Assembly: GCF_000725485.1 (NCBI RefSeq)
Contig: NZ_JOAG01000048.1
Coordinates: 62,001-126,000 of the forward strand
Direction: 5' to 3'
Length of the DNA: 64,000 bases
DNA from: Nonomuraea candida
GTDB taxonomy: Bacteria; Actinomycetota; Actinomycetes; Streptosporangiales; Streptosporangiaceae
Shown here: piece after piece, positions 17,649-25,747 of the stretch
Numbering within the stretch: position 1 is the stretch's first letter
How the letters are laid out: every line of letters begins with the position of its first letter
Position numbers and translations under genes: made by a program
The notes under the pieces: generated by a model
What the model was told of the DNA's origin: nothing
The model's database searches: none
Seen by the model: only the letters and a program-made list of their open reading frames with translations

Positions 17649-18734
17649 TCAGTGCGGTGTGAAGTCGGGGTAGTAGGCCGCGGCCGCGGTGGCGGTGTCG
17701 ATGTTCCGCGGGAACAGCGCGGCTTCGTAGGCGCGGATCGCCGCGTCGATGTCCTCGGGCCGCTCGGCGATGGCGTTGCCGAGCCGGCCGGCGTCGTACA
17801 GCGCCCAGTTCGCCCCTTCGCCGTCCGGCGGCGCCAGGTGGGCGGCGTCTCCCATGAGCGTGACCCCGGGGACATGCTCCCAGCGGTGCCCGATCGGCAG
17901 CCCGTACAAGGGGCGGAAGATCGGCGGGATGTCGCTGTCGGCGACCAGCGCGACCAGCTCCGGCGCCCACCCCTCGAACATCGCCGCGACCGTGCGGGCG
18001 GCGGCGGGGCCGTCGGTGAAGTCGATGCCGTCGAACCAGTCGAGCGGCTGGTCGAACATGGCGTAGGAGTGCAGGGTGTCCGCGCGCTCGCGCTGCACGC
18101 CCAGACCGATGCGGGTGGTCTCGTCGTAGGCGGTCATCGACCCGCCGCCGACCAGCGCCAGGGTGGCCGGGTGCCGGGTGTCGCTCTCGTACAGGTACGT
18201 CTCGACCATCGAGCGTCCGGCGTAGGAGGGCGTGGCGTCGGACAGCAGCGGCCGGACCTTCGACCAGGCGCCGTCGGCGCCGACGAGGACGTCGGTGACC
18301 ACCGTCGATCCGTTGGCGAAGGCCACTTCGTGACGACCGTCCGGGAGGGTCCGAACCGTCTGGGTCTTGTGGCCCCAGACGACCGTGCCGGCGGGCAGGG
18401 ACTCCAGCAGCAACTGCCGGAGCTCGCCGCGCTGCACCTCGGGGCGGCCTGCGGCGGGGTCGTCGGGCCGGTCCGCCAGGATGGTGCCGTCGGGCGCCAC
18501 GTCGCGGGATGCCTGGCGGCCTTCGAGGATGAGGGATCGGAAGCCGTCCATCAGGCCGGCGGCACGAATTCCGTGCTGCCCGTTGTAGTCGTGGATGTCG
18601 AGCATGCCGCCCTGGCCCCGGGCCTGCGCGGACGCCTCCGCCTCGTACACCGTGGACGGGATGCCGTGCACGGCCAGGGTTCGTGCCAGTGTCAGTCCGG
18701 CAAGACCGGCACCGATGATCGTAATCTGAGTCAT
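17649..18734 (-). CDS. FAD-dependent monooxygenase, TetX-like
   Basis: A 361-aa flavoprotein hydroxylase. The FAD Rossmann loop ITIIGAGLAGLTLARTLAVHG opens the protein. DVLVGADGAWSKVRPLL is the internal DG motif and GVTLMGDAAHLAPPDGEGANWALYDA the second FAD motif (GD). This arrangement and length match the TetX/aromatic-hydroxylase group; some members inactivate tetracyclines, most have unknown substrates. It follows a MarR gene by 84 bases on the same strand, so a MarR-controlled response to a phenolic or drug-like compound is likely. A truncated paralogue lies at 24785-25711. Confidence 0.87.
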   Translation of the reverse strand: MTQITIIGAGLAGLTLARTLAVHGIPSTVYEAEASAQARGQGGMLDIHDYNGQHGIRAAGLMDGFRSLILEGRQASRDVAPDGTILADRPDDPAAGRPEVQRGELRQLLLESLPAGTVVWGHKTQTVRTLPDGRHEVAFANGSTVVTDVLVGADGAWSKVRPLLSDATPSYAGRSMVETYLYESDTRHPATLALVGGGSMTAYDETTRIGLGVQRERADTLHSYAMFDQPLDWFDGIDFTDGPAAARTVAAMFEGWAPELVALVADSDIPPIFRPLYGLPIGHRWEHVPGVTLMGDAAHLAPPDGEGANWALYDAGRLGNAIAERPEDIDAAIRAYEAALFPRNIDTATAAAAYYPDFTPH

Positions 18735-18818
18735 GCGTGCGTTCCTTACTGTTCTTGGTCGAACCGGCGGTCCTGCCCGCGAGGGCTCCCGGCCGTCGCG
18801 CGGGGTGACAGGGCCGGG

Positions 18819-19259
18819 TCAGGGGGAGCCGGGCGGCTCGATCCTGGAGGCGAGCTGCTCCAGGAGGTCGTGGAGCAGCGCCCGCCCTTCGGGGCCCAGC
18901 GGCGCGAGGATCGACTCCTCGACGCGGTCCATGGCCTCTTCGAAACCCTGGATCAGCTCGGCGCCCGCCGGGGTGACCCGCACCCGGCGGCTGCGCGTGT
19001 CGCCCTCCTGCGTCCGGCGTTCCACGAGTCCGCGCCGCTCCAGCCCGGCCAGAAGCCGCGAGACACCCGGCGCGCTGGTGCGCATGGCCCGGGCGACGTC
19101 ACGCTGGATGGCCTCCGGGTTCTTCGACAGGTACGCCAGCACGGCGCTCTGCTCGTGGGTGAGGCCGCGTTCCCGTATCCAGTCGTCGGCGATGCGCCGC
19201 TGGCCCCACACGACCCGCCGCATCAGCTCCAACGTGCTCTCTCGCGCCAACCCGCTCAT
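18819..19259 (-). CDS. MarR-family transcriptional regulator
   Basis: A 146-aa winged-helix repressor. HEQSAVLAYLSKNPEAIQRDVARAMRTSAPGVSRLLAGLERRGLV is the DNA-binding helix and wing, followed by DTRSRRVRVTPAG, the usual beta-hairpin. The start is uncertain: ATG 19259 (MSGLARESTLELMRR) fits the family length but has no ribosome-binding site, and in-frame alternatives are ATG 19277 and GTG 19304, also without one. The start region lies inside the operator, which suggests a leaderless or tightly autoregulated transcript. It heads a two-gene unit with the monooxygenase. Confidence 0.85.
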   Translation of the reverse strand: MSGLARESTLELMRRVVWGQRRIADDWIRERGLTHEQSAVLAYLSKNPEAIQRDVARAMRTSAPGVSRLLAGLERRGLVERRTQEGDTRSRRVRVTPAGAELIQGFEEAMDRVEESILAPLGPEGRALLHDLLEQLASRIEPPGSP

Positions 19260-19292
19260 AGTTAACACGTTAACCATTGCGCTGTTAACTAT
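19258..19292. promoter_or_regulatory. MarR operator candidate with three GTTAAC boxes
   Basis: ATAGTTAAC at 19258-19266 and GTTAACTAT at 19284-19292 form perfect nine-base inverted arms, with a third GTTAAC at 19269-19274 between them. This A/T-rich block stands out from its G/C-rich surroundings and covers the MarR start codon, so binding would block transcription or initiation directly. Confidence 0.7.
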
Positions 19293-19306
19293 CAAATCGG
19301 ACACCT

Positions 19307-19471
19307 AGCACCGACGGCGAGGTGACCAGGCTGCTCGGCCTCGGCGCCGTCAAGAGGGATGTGGGCCAGGGCCCGGGCCGAAGCTGGGTGGTCATGGCCG
19401 ACCCCGAGGGCAACGAGTTCTGCGTCCTGCGCACCCTGGCGGTGACGCGCCCCAGCCAGGCGTGGTGGTGA
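19307..19471 (+). pseudogene. C-terminal fragment of a VOC (glyoxalase-like) protein
   Basis: 54 codons read as the end of a glyoxalase/bleomycin-resistance fold protein: TRLLGLGAVKRDVGQGPG followed by SWVVMADPEGNEFCVLR, where the Glu of GNEF is the usual metal ligand. No N-terminal part precedes it; the MarR operator lies immediately upstream. It is therefore the tail of a gene whose front was lost when the MarR unit arrived or a deletion occurred. Confidence 0.65.
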
Positions 19472-19561
19472 GGGTGAGGTGCGCGGCTGCGGGGGATTGT
19501 CGGAGATGATCTCTAGGGTGCCACGCATGACGTGTGCACCTACTCGTACGGAGGCGTCCTC

Positions 19562-22500
19562 ATGACGGCATGGACGCGCATCAGCGACCTCATCACCGCC
19601 CGCGACGCCACCGGCCTGGCCGACCTCGTGATCACCCTGTCCGGCGACGACCGCGCCGAGGCCGCGCGGCGCCTGCCGGACCTGCGCAGGACCCTGCGCG
19701 CGGCCGCCGACCGGGAGGCACACGCACGCTGGTCCGGCGGAAGCGGCGAATGGGACGGCGAGGGCTGGGACGGCGAGGGCTGGGACGGCAGGTCGGGGGA
19801 TGGCATCGGCGGGCACGGGGAGGTGCTGCGGATCGCGGGCGCGGGCGTGCTGGGCGGTCCGGCCACCACGGTCGCCTGGCTGACCAGGCGCGAGTTCGCC
19901 GGCCGCGGGTCCAGGGTGACGGAGGTGGCCAGGGTGCTGGCCGCGCGCCCGGCCGCCTGGCAGGCCGAGGTCGCCGTACGGCTGGCGAAGAAGATCCGCA
20001 CGGCCGACGACCGCACCGCACCACTGGCACTGGCGCTGCTGCGGGCCTGCGGCGCCCCGCCGCCCGAGCACGACCCGCTCGTGCTCGCCTGGCTGCGCGC
20101 CGGGCCGTCCGACGACGACCCGCTGATCGGGCCCCTGCTGCCGCGCGTCTTCGAGGCCGAGGGCGCCGGCCGCGAGTTACGCGAGGAGCGGATCGAGCCC
20201 CGGCCCACCCGCTGGCCGGCCCTGATCGTCCGGCTCCAGGCCGCGGGCCGGATCTCGCGTGCGGAGCTGCTGGACGGGTGCCTGCGCCGCTTCCTGTGCG
20301 GCGGCGACGCGATCAGCCTGCGCTTCTTCGTCCGCCTGCACCACCTGCTCGACCCCACGCCGCAGGAGAGCGCGGCCCGGCGCCGCGACTACCTGCGGCT
20401 GCTGCCCGCCGCACCCGGCACGGTCGCCGAGCTGGCCCTCGCCCAGCTCAGGAGCGCCGGCCCGGACCCGGCGGACGAGGCCGCCGAGGCGATCGGCGCG
20501 CTGACCTTCCGGCCCGAGGCCAAGCTCGCCCTCGAGGGCCTGCGCCGGCTCGAACGGGAGCTGCCACGCGCCTCCGCACTGGCCTCCGCACTGGCCTCCG
20601 CGCCGACCTCCGCGATGACCTCCGCGCCGACCTCCGCGATGACCTCCGCGCTGGCCTCTGCGCTGGCCTCTGCGCTGGCCTCCGCGTTCGGGCACGCCTC
20701 GTACGAGGTCCAGGGCCGCGCGGCCAGGATCGCACTCAAGCACGCCGCCGCCCTCGCCCCGGCGGGAGAGGTCATCGCCGAGGCCGTGCCGATGCTGCCG
20801 GCGGCGCTCGGCGCGCGGGTCGCGGCTGTGTACGGCGGGCAGGCGGCGGCCCCGGAGCAGACCGAGGTGTTCACCCCGCCGCCGCTGCCCGCGCCGTCCG
20901 TGCCCGGGCCGCTCCCCGAGCCCACCCTGGACCTGCCGTGGAACATCTACCAGTGGCCCGACTACGAGCGGTGGCTGGCCGCCTTCGTCCGGGCGGCGGC
21001 CGGTGACCGGGAGAAGCTGCGGCGCACGCTGGCCGAGGGCTCCGGGCGCGACGCCTCCTACCTGTTCCAGCGCGACACCTGGGCCGACACCCGATCCTGG
21101 TTCGCCGCGATGGAGCAGGAGGTGTTGTCGCCCGGCGCCGACCCCGGCCCGGCCGAGCCGGAGCCCGTCGACCCCTGGGCGGGGATGAGCTTCCAGGTCC
21201 ACGTCACCCCCGTCCCGGAGGACGAGGACCCGGAACTCGACGCGCCCGGGCAGCCGGACCTCGGTGCGGCGGAGCAGATCGAGGGCGATGCGGCGGACCC
21301 GGGGGAGCAGATCGAGGGTGATGCGGCGGAGGAGCCGGAGGAGCCGGGGCGGTTCTTCGGCGAGCTGCCCGACCACGTACGCGAGGAGATCTTCGAACAG
21401 CTCCTGGGCATCGGCGTGTCCAAGGAGCGCGTGGCGGCCATGCGCGACGGGCTGCCCATCCCCCCGCCCGCGCCCGGCGAACCACGCGGCTACCGCGTCG
21501 GCTTCGCCTACAGCGGGCCCCGGCCGCTGTTCGCCAAGCCCGAGCCGCCCGACCCGGCGGTGGAGTCGCGGCGCAGGCGCCGCCTGCCGCAGCCGGCGTG
21601 GGTCTCGCCGCCGCACCTGTTCCTGCTGCACCGGCTCTGCGAGATCTACGAGGCGCTGCGGGCGGGGACGCTGCCGCCCCTGCTGCTGTCCACGCCCACG
21701 CTCATGACCGGCCACCTCGACCCGGACGTGCTGGTGGACCGGCTGGCCGAGTGCGCGGCGGCGGGCGCCGAGCCGCTGCCCGCCGACCTGGCGCAGGCGC
21801 TGATACGGCTGCCCCGGGGCCGCCACCCGCACGCCGCGGAAGGAGCCGCGCGCGTCGGCTCGGCGGCCGGGGCCACGGCAGCCGCCTGGCTGGCGGGGGA
21901 GGGGCTGCCCGACCCGGAGACGGGCCTGCGGTGGGGTTACCTGGACGGCGCCATCGACCGGTACTTCGACGAGCACCCGCCGGGCCATCGCCCGTACGAG
22001 ATCCGGCTGGTGCCGCGGCTGCGGGCCGAGCCGACCGGCCACGAGCTGATCGACGAGCTGCTGCTGAGCGAGCCGTCGCGGTGGCGCTGGGACGACCACG
22101 GCACCGAGCAGGGCTGGTGGCCGGCGGTCCTGCCGTCGCACCGGGAGGTCGTGGCGCTCAACTACCTGCCGTTCCTGATGTATCCGACGGTCGCGCCGCA
22201 GTTCGTGCACGCGCTGGCCGACGCCGACGGGCCCGCGGGGGAGGCGATGGCGCTCACCCTGGCCTGGTTCGTGGCCGCCGGGCACCAGGAGGCGGCGCCG
22301 CTGCTGCTGCGCATGGCGGCCAGGGGTGACCTGCCGGCCGAGGCGGTGGGTGAGCAGGTCGCGCTGCTGCTGCGGCGCTCGCCGCGGTTCGAGGAGCGCC
22401 GGGTGGTCCGGGTGCTGGCGGAGGCGGCGCGGCAGGGCGCGTACGCCGCGGTCTGGCGGCTGCTCACCACCTTGCTGCCCGTCCTGCTGCCCGCCCCCGG

Positions 22501-22666
22501 CGAGCGCCCGCTCACCTGGCACACCGAGGCGATGACGCTCGCGGCCGACACGGCGACCTGGGCGGGGGCGCGCGGCGCGATCCCGCAGGTGACGGCGTAC
22601 GTGGCGGCCGGGGGCCGCAGCCGCTTCGTCCGAGAATGCGCCCGCCTGCAGAACCAGCTCGCCTGA
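19562..22666 (+). CDS. large DUF6493-like helical-repeat protein
   Basis: A 1034-aa protein of unknown function, mostly helical with HEAT-like repeats and no transmembrane segment or signal peptide. I believe it belongs to the DUF6493 group, from its overall layout and the blocks DPDVLVDRLAE and LPSHREVVALNYLPFL; no enzyme motif is visible. It holds low-complexity parts: Gly/Trp/Asp repeats near residue 70, a Ser-Ala-Leu repeat (about residues 337-376), and an acidic linker (EQIEGDAA twice, around residue 575). The ATG at 19562 has GGAGG upstream; an earlier in-frame ATG at 19532 does not. It stands alone, without the SWIM/MoxR-type partners seen beside some homologues (from memory). Confidence 0.6.
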   Translation: MTAWTRISDLITARDATGLADLVITLSGDDRAEAARRLPDLRRTLRAAADREAHARWSGGSGEWDGEGWDGEGWDGRSGDGIGGHGEVLRIAGAGVLGGPATTVAWLTRREFAGRGSRVTEVARVLAARPAAWQAEVAVRLAKKIRTADDRTAPLALALLRACGAPPPEHDPLVLAWLRAGPSDDDPLIGPLLPRVFEAEGAGRELREERIEPRPTRWPALIVRLQAAGRISRAELLDGCLRRFLCGGDAISLRFFVRLHHLLDPTPQESAARRRDYLRLLPAAPGTVAELALAQLRSAGPDPADEAAEAIGALTFRPEAKLALEGLRRLERELPRASALASALASAPTSAMTSAPTSAMTSALASALASALASAFGHASYEVQGRAARIALKHAAALAPAGEVIAEAVPMLPAALGARVAAVYGGQAAAPEQTEVFTPPPLPAPSVPGPLPEPTLDLPWNIYQWPDYERWLAAFVRAAAGDREKLRRTLAEGSGRDASYLFQRDTWADTRSWFAAMEQEVLSPGADPGPAEPEPVDPWAGMSFQVHVTPVPEDEDPELDAPGQPDLGAAEQIEGDAADPGEQIEGDAAEEPEEPGRFFGELPDHVREEIFEQLLGIGVSKERVAAMRDGLPIPPPAPGEPRGYRVGFAYSGPRPLFAKPEPPDPAVESRRRRRLPQPAWVSPPHLFLLHRLCEIYEALRAGTLPPLLLSTPTLMTGHLDPDVLVDRLAECAAAGAEPLPADLAQALIRLPRGRHPHAAEGAARVGSAAGATAAAWLAGEGLPDPETGLRWGYLDGAIDRYFDEHPPGHRPYEIRLVPRLRAEPTGHELIDELLLSEPSRWRWDDHGTEQGWWPAVLPSHREVVALNYLPFLMYPTVAPQFVHALADADGPAGEAMALTLAWFVAAGHQEAAPLLLRMAARGDLPAEAVGEQVALLLRRSPRFEERRVVRVLAEAARQGAYAAVWRLLTTLLPVLLPAPGERPLTWHTEAMTLAADTATWAGARGAIPQVTAYVAAGGRSRFVRECARLQNQLA
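20570..20689 (+). repeat. ten tandem 12-bp repeats inside the DUF6493-like gene
   Basis: Ten consecutive 12-base units of the form GCCTCCGCGCTG/ACCTCCGCGATG encode alternating SALA, SAPT and SAMT tetrapeptides. The units are nearly identical, so copy number can change by slippage without breaking the frame. Confidence 0.9.
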
Positions 22667-22699
22667 CCCGCCCCGCCCTCCGGCTGCGCGACCGGCTCG

Positions 22700-22830
22700 C
22701 CCCTCGCCCGGCGGGACCGGCTCGCCCGGCCCCATCCTGCGGGACCGGCTCGCCCGACCTCCCGCGGCGGGACCGGCCCGCCCGACCCTGCCCGGCGGGA
22801 CCGGCCCGGCCGGCCCGCGCCGCCCCGCCG
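22700..22830. repeat. imperfect G/C-rich repeats in a convergent intergenic region
   Basis: The gap 22667-22960 between two convergent genes holds about four to five imperfect copies of GCGGGACCGGCTCGCCCG, spaced roughly 25-30 bases. No gene is visible. They may act as a diffuse terminator or simply be slippage products. Confidence 0.6.
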
Positions 22831-22960
22831 GTCCGTCGTTTCTGTCGCGACCTCGTCCACCGGGCCGACCACGATCCCGTACCGGTCCCCGCTGCGGCAC
22901 GCGTCAACGGTGAGGCGGGGGCTTGCCGGGGGAAAACCCCGGCGCGGCCTCCGACATCCG

Positions 22961-23437
22961 TCAGCGGTGCGGCCCGCCGCTGTCGGCCCTGCGCACGCGG
23001 GTGGTGCCGGTGTCGAGGAGGGCGCCGTCGGCGCCGGCCGGCGCGATGCGCGGCACCGGCACGCCGTGCTGGTCGACCAGGGTGGAGTGGGCCTCGCCGG
23101 GCGCGAAGGCGTGGCGTTCGCCCCACTGCCGCAGCGTGAGGATGACGGGGAACAGATCGCGGCCGGCGTCGGTGAGCACGTACTCCTGGCGGCGCCCGGA
23201 GGGTGCGGCGCGCTGGGCGAGCAGCCCGTACGCGGTGAGCTTGCGCAGCCGGTCGGTGAGGATGTTGCGGGCGATGCCGGTGCGCCGCTGGAACTCGGTG
23301 AACGACCGGGCCCCGTCCATGGCGTCGCGGACGATCAGCAGGCTCCACCTGTCGCCGACGAGGTCGAGCGTGCGGGCCACGGGACATTCGGGGTCGGTCC
23401 AGTCGAGATCCGGGACGCGCGTGGCGGTGCGCGGCAT
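22961..23437 (-). CDS. HxlR-family transcriptional regulator
   Basis: A 158-aa winged-helix regulator. DPECPVARTLDLVGDRWSLLIVRDAM is the HxlR opening with its conserved Cys, and IARNILTDRLRKLTAYGLL with the wing GRRQEYVLTDAGRDL completes the DNA-binding domain. The tail is about 50 residues longer than minimal members. GGGAGG precedes the ATG at 23437. It diverges from an MFS exporter across 88 bases containing a perfect inverted repeat, so it very probably controls both. Confidence 0.9.
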   Translation of the reverse strand: MPRTATRVPDLDWTDPECPVARTLDLVGDRWSLLIVRDAMDGARSFTEFQRRTGIARNILTDRLRKLTAYGLLAQRAAPSGRRQEYVLTDAGRDLFPVILTLRQWGERHAFAPGEAHSTLVDQHGVPVPRIAPAGADGALLDTGTTRVRRADSGGPHR

Positions 23438-23484
23438 GACACCTCCCGATGAATTGCGGATTGAAACCATTATGCCGTACGGTC

Positions 23485-23511
23485 CAATCAGTTTCGAATT
23501 GCAACTGATTG
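23485..23511. promoter_or_regulatory. probable HxlR operator
   Basis: CAATCAGTT at 23485-23493 and AACTGATTG at 23503-23511 are perfect nine-base inverted arms with a nine-base spacer, in an A/T-rich island between the divergent HxlR and MFS genes. It ends 14 bases before the MFS start, so binding would block it directly. Confidence 0.75.
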
Positions 23512-23525
23512 AGGTCGGGGGTGCC

Positions 23526-24743
23526 ATGAACGGATGGCGGCGGGCGCTGCTCGCGACGGTGTGCGGTGTGGCTGTGTCGGGCGTGTATGCCGCGCAGCCG
23601 GTCCTGGAGCCGATGGGACGCGCTCTCGGCGTGCCGCCGGACCTCGCCGGGTGGATCGTCGCGACCGGCCAGATCGGCTACCTGGCCGGGCTGGTGCTGC
23701 TGGTGCCGCTCGGCGACGTGGCCGACAGGCGCCGGCTCATCGCCGTGCACCTGGCGCTCGTCGCGGCGGGCGCGACCCTGACGGCCGCGGCGCCGGCCGC
23801 CTGGGCGGCGTTCGCGGGGCTCGCGGTGGCCGGGGTGTTCGCGGTCGTGGTGCAGACCACGGTGGCCTACGCCGCGTCGATCTCCCCGCCCGCCGCACGC
23901 GGGCGCACCATCGGCGTCGTGACCTCGGGCGTCGTGGCCGGCATCCTGGGCGGGCGGGTCGTCGCCGGCACGCTCGCCGAGGTGTGGGGCTGGCGGAGCG
24001 TCTACGCCGTGCTCGCGGTGTCGTCGCTCGGGCTCATGGCCCTCGTCCTCGCCGCATTGCCGGCGGACGAGCGCCCCGGCCGCCCCCTGGGGTACGCGCG
24101 GGCCGTCGGTTCACTGCGCGGGCTGTTCGGGCAGCGCCTGTTCCTGACCCGCGGGCTCATCGCGTTCTTCCTGTTCGCCTCGTTCGGGACGCTGTGGAGC
24201 GGCCTGTCCCTGCCGCTGTCGGGCGCGCCGTGGCGGCTGGGCGAGAGCCAGATCGGGCTGCTCGGCCTCGCCGGGCTGGCCGGCGCGCTCGGCGCGGCAC
24301 GCGCGGGACGGTGGGCGGACGCGGGACGGGCGACCCCGGTCACCGGTCTCGCGCTCGCCCTGCTCGTCCTGGCGTGGGCGGCGATCGCGCAGCTGCCGTG
24401 GTCGCTGTGGCTGCTGGTCGCGGGGATCGTGCTGCTCGACCTCGCGGTCCAGGTCGTGCACGTGAGCAGCCAGCACCTGCTCACCACCGCGCATCCCGAG
24501 CGCGCCGCCGGCGTCATCGGCGGCTACATGGTCTTCTACTCGCTGGGCTCCGCCCTCGGCGCGGCGACGTCCAGCGCCGCCTTCGCCGCGCACGGCTGGA
24601 CGGGCGCCAGCCTGCTGGGGGCCGGGTTCGCGGCCTGCGCGCTGGCGGTCTGGGTGGCCGGCGGGCGCCTGCCCGCCGGCGGCGCGAACCTCCGGCCCGA
24701 AAGCCCCCGGGCGCGGTCGCGCCGGGGGCTCCCCCTCACGTGA
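23526..24743 (+). CDS. MFS transporter (probable drug or metabolite exporter)
   Basis: A 405-aa permease with about twelve hydrophobic helices. PLGDVADRRRLIAVHL is the loop 2-3 signature; AYAASISPPAARGRTIGVVTSGVVAGILGGRVVAGTLAEV resembles helix 5 of drug/H+ antiporters. The start ATG at 23526 is set by GAGGTCGGGGG upstream and by the first helix. Its regulator lies divergent, the usual arrangement for an inducible efflux pump. Its final codons overlap a gene remnant on the other strand. Confidence 0.87.
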   Translation: MNGWRRALLATVCGVAVSGVYAAQPVLEPMGRALGVPPDLAGWIVATGQIGYLAGLVLLVPLGDVADRRRLIAVHLALVAAGATLTAAAPAAWAAFAGLAVAGVFAVVVQTTVAYAASISPPAARGRTIGVVTSGVVAGILGGRVVAGTLAEVWGWRSVYAVLAVSSLGLMALVLAALPADERPGRPLGYARAVGSLRGLFGQRLFLTRGLIAFFLFASFGTLWSGLSLPLSGAPWRLGESQIGLLGLAGLAGALGAARAGRWADAGRATPVTGLALALLVLAWAAIAQLPWSLWLLVAGIVLLDLAVQVVHVSSQHLLTTAHPERAAGVIGGYMVFYSLGSALGAATSSAAFAAHGWTGASLLGAGFAACALAVWVAGGRLPAGGANLRPESPRARSRRGLPLT

Positions 24744-24800
24744 GCGCGCTCCAGCCGTGTTCCAGGAGGTCGAAGGCCCGGCTGATGGCCGTGCGGGGAT
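24736..24800 (-). pseudogene. C-terminal scrap of an unidentified gene
   Basis: On the minus strand a frame ending in TGA at 24738-24736 reads TAISRAFDLLEHGWSALT. The helical, G/C-ending codons look like a genuine protein C-terminus. Upstream of it (from about 24800) the frame turns into the antisense of the monooxygenase fragment, which is not plausible protein. I read this as the junction of two truncated genes. The family is not recognisable. Confidence 0.35.
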
Positions 24801-25711
24801 GCCCCGAGGGGCAGGAGATGCGCCAGCTCGACCCGCCCGGCGCCACCCTCTTCCACCACGTCCCCGAGCAGGACGAGCGGTTCAAGCCGGAGATCGACCG
24901 CGCCCGGCTGCGCGACCTGCTGCTCGCCTCGCTGCGGCCCGGCACCGTGCGCTGGGGTCACACCCTGCGGGCCGTCGGCGGCAGCGCGGCGGGCCCCCGG
25001 CTGCTGCACTTCGCGAACGGCGCCACCGTCGAGGCCGACCTGATCATCGGCGCGGACGGCGCCTGGTCCAAGGTCCGCCGCGCCGTCTCCCCGGCCACCC
25101 CCCGCTACACCGGCGTGAGCTTCCTGGAGGCCTGGTTCCACGACGTCGAGACCCGCCACCCCGGCATCGCCGAGCTGGTCGGCCAGGGCAGCGCCGCCGC
25201 GGCCGACGGCGACCGCGGCCTGTTCGCCCAGCGCAACGGCGGCGACCACATCCGCGTCTACCTCATCCAGCGCGTCCCCGCCGACTGGATCACCGCGGCC
25301 GGTCTCACCCCGCAGGACACCGGCGGCATCCGCGCCCTCCTCCTGGAGCGCTACCGCGACTGGTCGCCCCGCCTGCGCCGGCTGGTCACCGACAACGACG
25401 GCCCCTACGTCGACCGCCCGATCTTCGCCCTGCCCGTCCCGCACGAGTGGGCGCACGACCCCACGGTGACCCTGCTCGGCGACGCCGCCCACCTCATGCC
25501 CCCGCTCGGCGTCGGCGTCAACCTCGCCCTGCTGGACGCGTGTGAGCTGGCCCCGGCCCTCGCCCGCCACGACACCCCCGGCGAAGCGGTCCGCGCCTAC
25601 GAGCGGGCCATGCTGCCCCGCTCCACGAAGATGGCCCGCCTCCTCGACGGCGCCGCCGAGGGGCTGATCTCCACCGAGCTGCCCGACTTCGCCACCACCG
25701 GCGACCGCTGA
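24785..25711 (+). pseudogene. FAD-dependent monooxygenase lacking its N-terminal FAD loop
   Basis: The frame aligns from end to end with the TetX-like enzyme at 17649-18734: RPEIDRARL-type segment (here FKPEIDRARLRDLLLASLRPGTVRWGH), then DLIIGADGAWSKVRRAV (DG motif), TVTLLGDAAHLMPPLGVGVN (second FAD motif) and the C-terminal helices. The first ~70 residues, with the GxGxxG Rossmann loop, are missing. Upstream sequence is the minus-strand scrap and then the MFS end. An ATG at 24785 could still start translation, but the product could not bind FAD normally, so I call it a pseudogene. Confidence 0.75.
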
Positions 25712-25747
25712 CGCTCCGCGCGCCCGGCGTGGGGGAGCCGGCCGCGC

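Noticed and set aside
20177..22900. Minus-strand frame of 907 codons opposite the DUF6493-like gene
   Set aside because: Low-complexity Arg/Gly/Gln-rich translation, no domain, opposite a gene with a good ribosome-binding site.
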